Assembly: GCA_905215345.1 (NCBI GenBank)
Contig: CAJMPR010000019.1
Location: 13,376-77,375 of the forward strand
DNA length: 64,000 nucleotides
Direction of reading: 5' to 3'
Origin: an uncultured bacterium
GTDB taxonomy: Bacteria > Bacteroidota > Bacteroidia > Bacteroidales > Bacteroidaceae
Below are positions 63,405 through 64,000 of the stretch, one piece after another; the first letter of the stretch is position 1; each line of letters starts with the position of its first letter. The notes under the pieces were generated by a model. That model did not search any database and was not told where the DNA came from. It was given only the letters and a program-made list of their open reading frames with translations. The translations under genes were made by a program, and so were the position numbers.

Positions 63405-63500
63405 TCACCTTGAATAGCTATAATACTGCATAGCTTCTATCCAGTTCTCGCCCATTCGGGTAAGAACATGCTTGAATGAATTCACAATCTTCTTTTTCAT
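63405..63500 (-). CDS. Micropeptide of 31 residues (third in the unit)
   Basis: Begins MKKKIVNSFKHVLTRMGENW and ends IEAMQYYSYSR. It is basic and amphipathic at the N-terminus, with three Tyr near the end. It is a clear paralogue of the next peptide (MKKKI, S, L, G, N, M, Y at matching places), and its upstream 30 bp (TTTAGTTTAATTTTTGAGATT) is nearly the same. No family recognised. Candidate roles are signal, membrane-active or regulatory peptide, all inference. Confidence 0.65.
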   Translation of the reverse strand: MKKKIVNSFKHVLTRMGENWIEAMQYYSYSR

Positions 63501-63542
63501 AATCTCAAAAATTAAACTAAATACCTGAAAACAACTTTCTTT

Positions 63543-63635
63543 TTACTTATTGATGGTATAACCCATCATCAACATTTCATTCCGGCCTACTTCAGCAAGA
63601 ATGCGTCTCAATGAACTTGCAATCTTCTTTTTCAT
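63543..63635 (-). CDS. Micropeptide of 30 residues (second in the unit)
   Basis: Begins MKKKIASSLRRILAEVGRNE and ends MLMMGYTINK. It matches the 31-residue peptide in at least ten positions and is preceded by the same AT-rich leader. Ends with TAA. No cysteine and no signal cleavage motif is seen. Confidence 0.65.
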   Translation of the reverse strand: MKKKIASSLRRILAEVGRNEMLMMGYTINK

Positions 63636-63701
63636 AACCTTAAAAATTAAACTAATACTTGAAAACTGAAAAACTAATCTCTCAAAATAAGGGGTGCACG
63701 C

Positions 63702-63776
63702 TTAAAGCGTTACATAACCCCAAATGTGCTTATCGGCTTCACCGATGTGCTTAAAAAAACTCTTTAACTTTTTCAT
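63702..63776 (-). CDS. Micropeptide of 24 residues (first in the unit)
   Basis: Begins MKKLKSFFKHIGEADKHIWG and ends YVTL. It has a strong Shine-Dalgarno AGGAGG 10 nt before the ATG, which is rare in Bacteroides. The FKH block and Gly-Glu spacing resemble the 31-residue paralogue. It is the first gene after the promoter, about 70 nt into the leader. Confidence 0.65.
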   Translation of the reverse strand: MKKLKSFFKHIGEADKHIWGYVTL

Positions 63777-63778
63777 TT

Positions 63779-63829
63779 TGTTATCCTCCTAAAATCAATC
63801 TTGTTATCCTTAATAAAAACTGTTATCCT
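63779..63829 (-). promoter_or_regulatory. Three AGGATAACA repeats in the micropeptide leader
   Basis: Copies (plus-strand TGTTATCCT) at 63779-63787, 63802-63810 and 63821-63829, spaced 23 and 19 bp. The first copy overlaps the Shine-Dalgarno. All three lie between the expected transcript start and the first ATG. Confidence 0.7.
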
Positions 63830-63851
63830 ATCGTTTCTATGTTTTACAACA

Positions 63852-63882
63852 CAAAATTAGAGGCTTTGTTCAAGATAGCAAG
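63852..63882 (-). promoter_or_regulatory. Promoter of the micropeptide unit
   Basis: -7 box TAATTTTG (63859-63852) with a -33-like CTTG (63882-63879) at 19 bp spacing, close to the Bacteroides consensus. Start of transcription would be near 63845. Confidence 0.6.
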
Positions 63883-63899
63883 TCCTTTTAGGTAGAAAA

Positions 63900-63917
63900 A
63901 TATGTTATACAACATAT
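63900..63917. promoter_or_regulatory. Palindrome upstream of the micropeptide promoter
   Basis: ATATGTT-ATAC-AACATAT, a perfect 7-4-7 palindrome, about 20 bp upstream of the -33 element. Could be an operator. Confidence 0.5.
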
Positions 63918-63944
63918 TTCTTGACTTATATCAATTATCCACCA

Positions 63945-63984
63945 CAAAAAAGGGGCTGTCCAAAAAGTCGGATAGCCCCTTTTG
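63945..63984. terminator. Bidirectional terminator at the right end
   Basis: GGGGCTGTCC and GGATAGCCCC form a stem with one mismatch, with A/T-rich runs on both sides (AAAAAA on the left, TTTT on the right). On the minus strand it would end a gene right of the window. Confidence 0.7.
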
Positions 63985-64000
63985 CTATTGTTTATTTCGA

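Noticed and set aside
1..64000. tRNA, rRNA, integrase, transposase or prophage genes
   Set aside because: None seen; no tRNA cloverleaf, rRNA-like stretch or recombinase motif was found by reading.

Overview
The window is a chromosomal segment of a Bacteroides-like member of the Bacteroidales. This rests on the SusC/SusD pair, TonB-dependent receptors, lipoproteins with a Cys-Ser lipobox, promoters that fit the Bacteroides -7 box TAnnTTTG, a MurF-Alr fusion, HU-like proteins of the Bacteroidetes type, and a complex I operon that lacks NuoEFG. No rRNA, tRNA, CRISPR array or insertion sequence was seen.

Layout. 1-3.3 kb (+): hexuronate genes, namely a 5'-truncated galactitol-type EIIC, a KduI isomerase with a signal peptide, and an ExuT-like carrier. 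3.4-12.7 kb (-): a candidate small RNA, a Dna2-like helicase/nuclease, TatC and TatA, MurF-Alr, a GSCFA protein and an HU-like protein. 13.1-19.3 kb (+): a DUF3108-like secreted protein, Dxs, TrkA and TrkH, and a small secreted protein. 19.5-30 kb (+): nuoA, B, CD, H, I, J, K, L, M, N. 30.2-33.3 kb: an AraC regulator divergent from uxuA and an SDR-type fructuronate reductase. 33.4-38.6 kb (-): SusD and SusC. 38.8-48.3 kb: a soluble PAS/GAF histidine kinase divergent from a TonB receptor with a beta-helix-like lipoprotein, then a BACON-like lipoprotein. 48.3-49.7 kb (-): HU-like gene, truncated DUF3990 gene and a lipoprotein pseudogene. 50-53.4 kb (-): an MscS-type channel, then a DUF4435/AAA ATPase pair that resembles PARIS or OLD-like defence modules. 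53.5 kb (+): an EamA transporter. 55-63.2 kb (-): MeaB, a DUF1573 protein and a giant alpha-2-macroglobulin. 63.4-63.86 kb (-): an apparently self-contained transcription unit whose only visible genes are three related peptides of 24-31 residues.

The most unusual material is in four places. (1) The micropeptide unit at the right end has its own promoter, a strong Shine-Dalgarno for the first peptide, three AGGATAACA repeats in the leader, an upstream palindrome and a terminator. (2) A family of interspersed elements sits mainly between operon genes. Two arms made of a short tandem word, inverted relative to each other, flank a conserved core of the form GGYTRYGC..(8-25)..GCAYRG. The arm word differs from copy to copy while the core is kept. 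One copy is in frame inside MurF-Alr, and several copies supply stop codons to neighbouring genes. (3) A different palindromic element is in frame inside the helicase. (4) Arrays with a 21-22 bp period, built of self-palindromic words, lie upstream of both HU-like genes, and a third array lies near 54.75 kb.

The ends of the window and the central metabolic genes connect as follows. KduI, ExuT, UxuA and the SDR enzyme form a hexuronate import and catabolism set. MeaB fits the methylmalonyl-CoA/propionate route of Bacteroides. The ten nuo cistrons probably form an ion-pumping complex that takes electrons from something other than NADH through NuoEFG.
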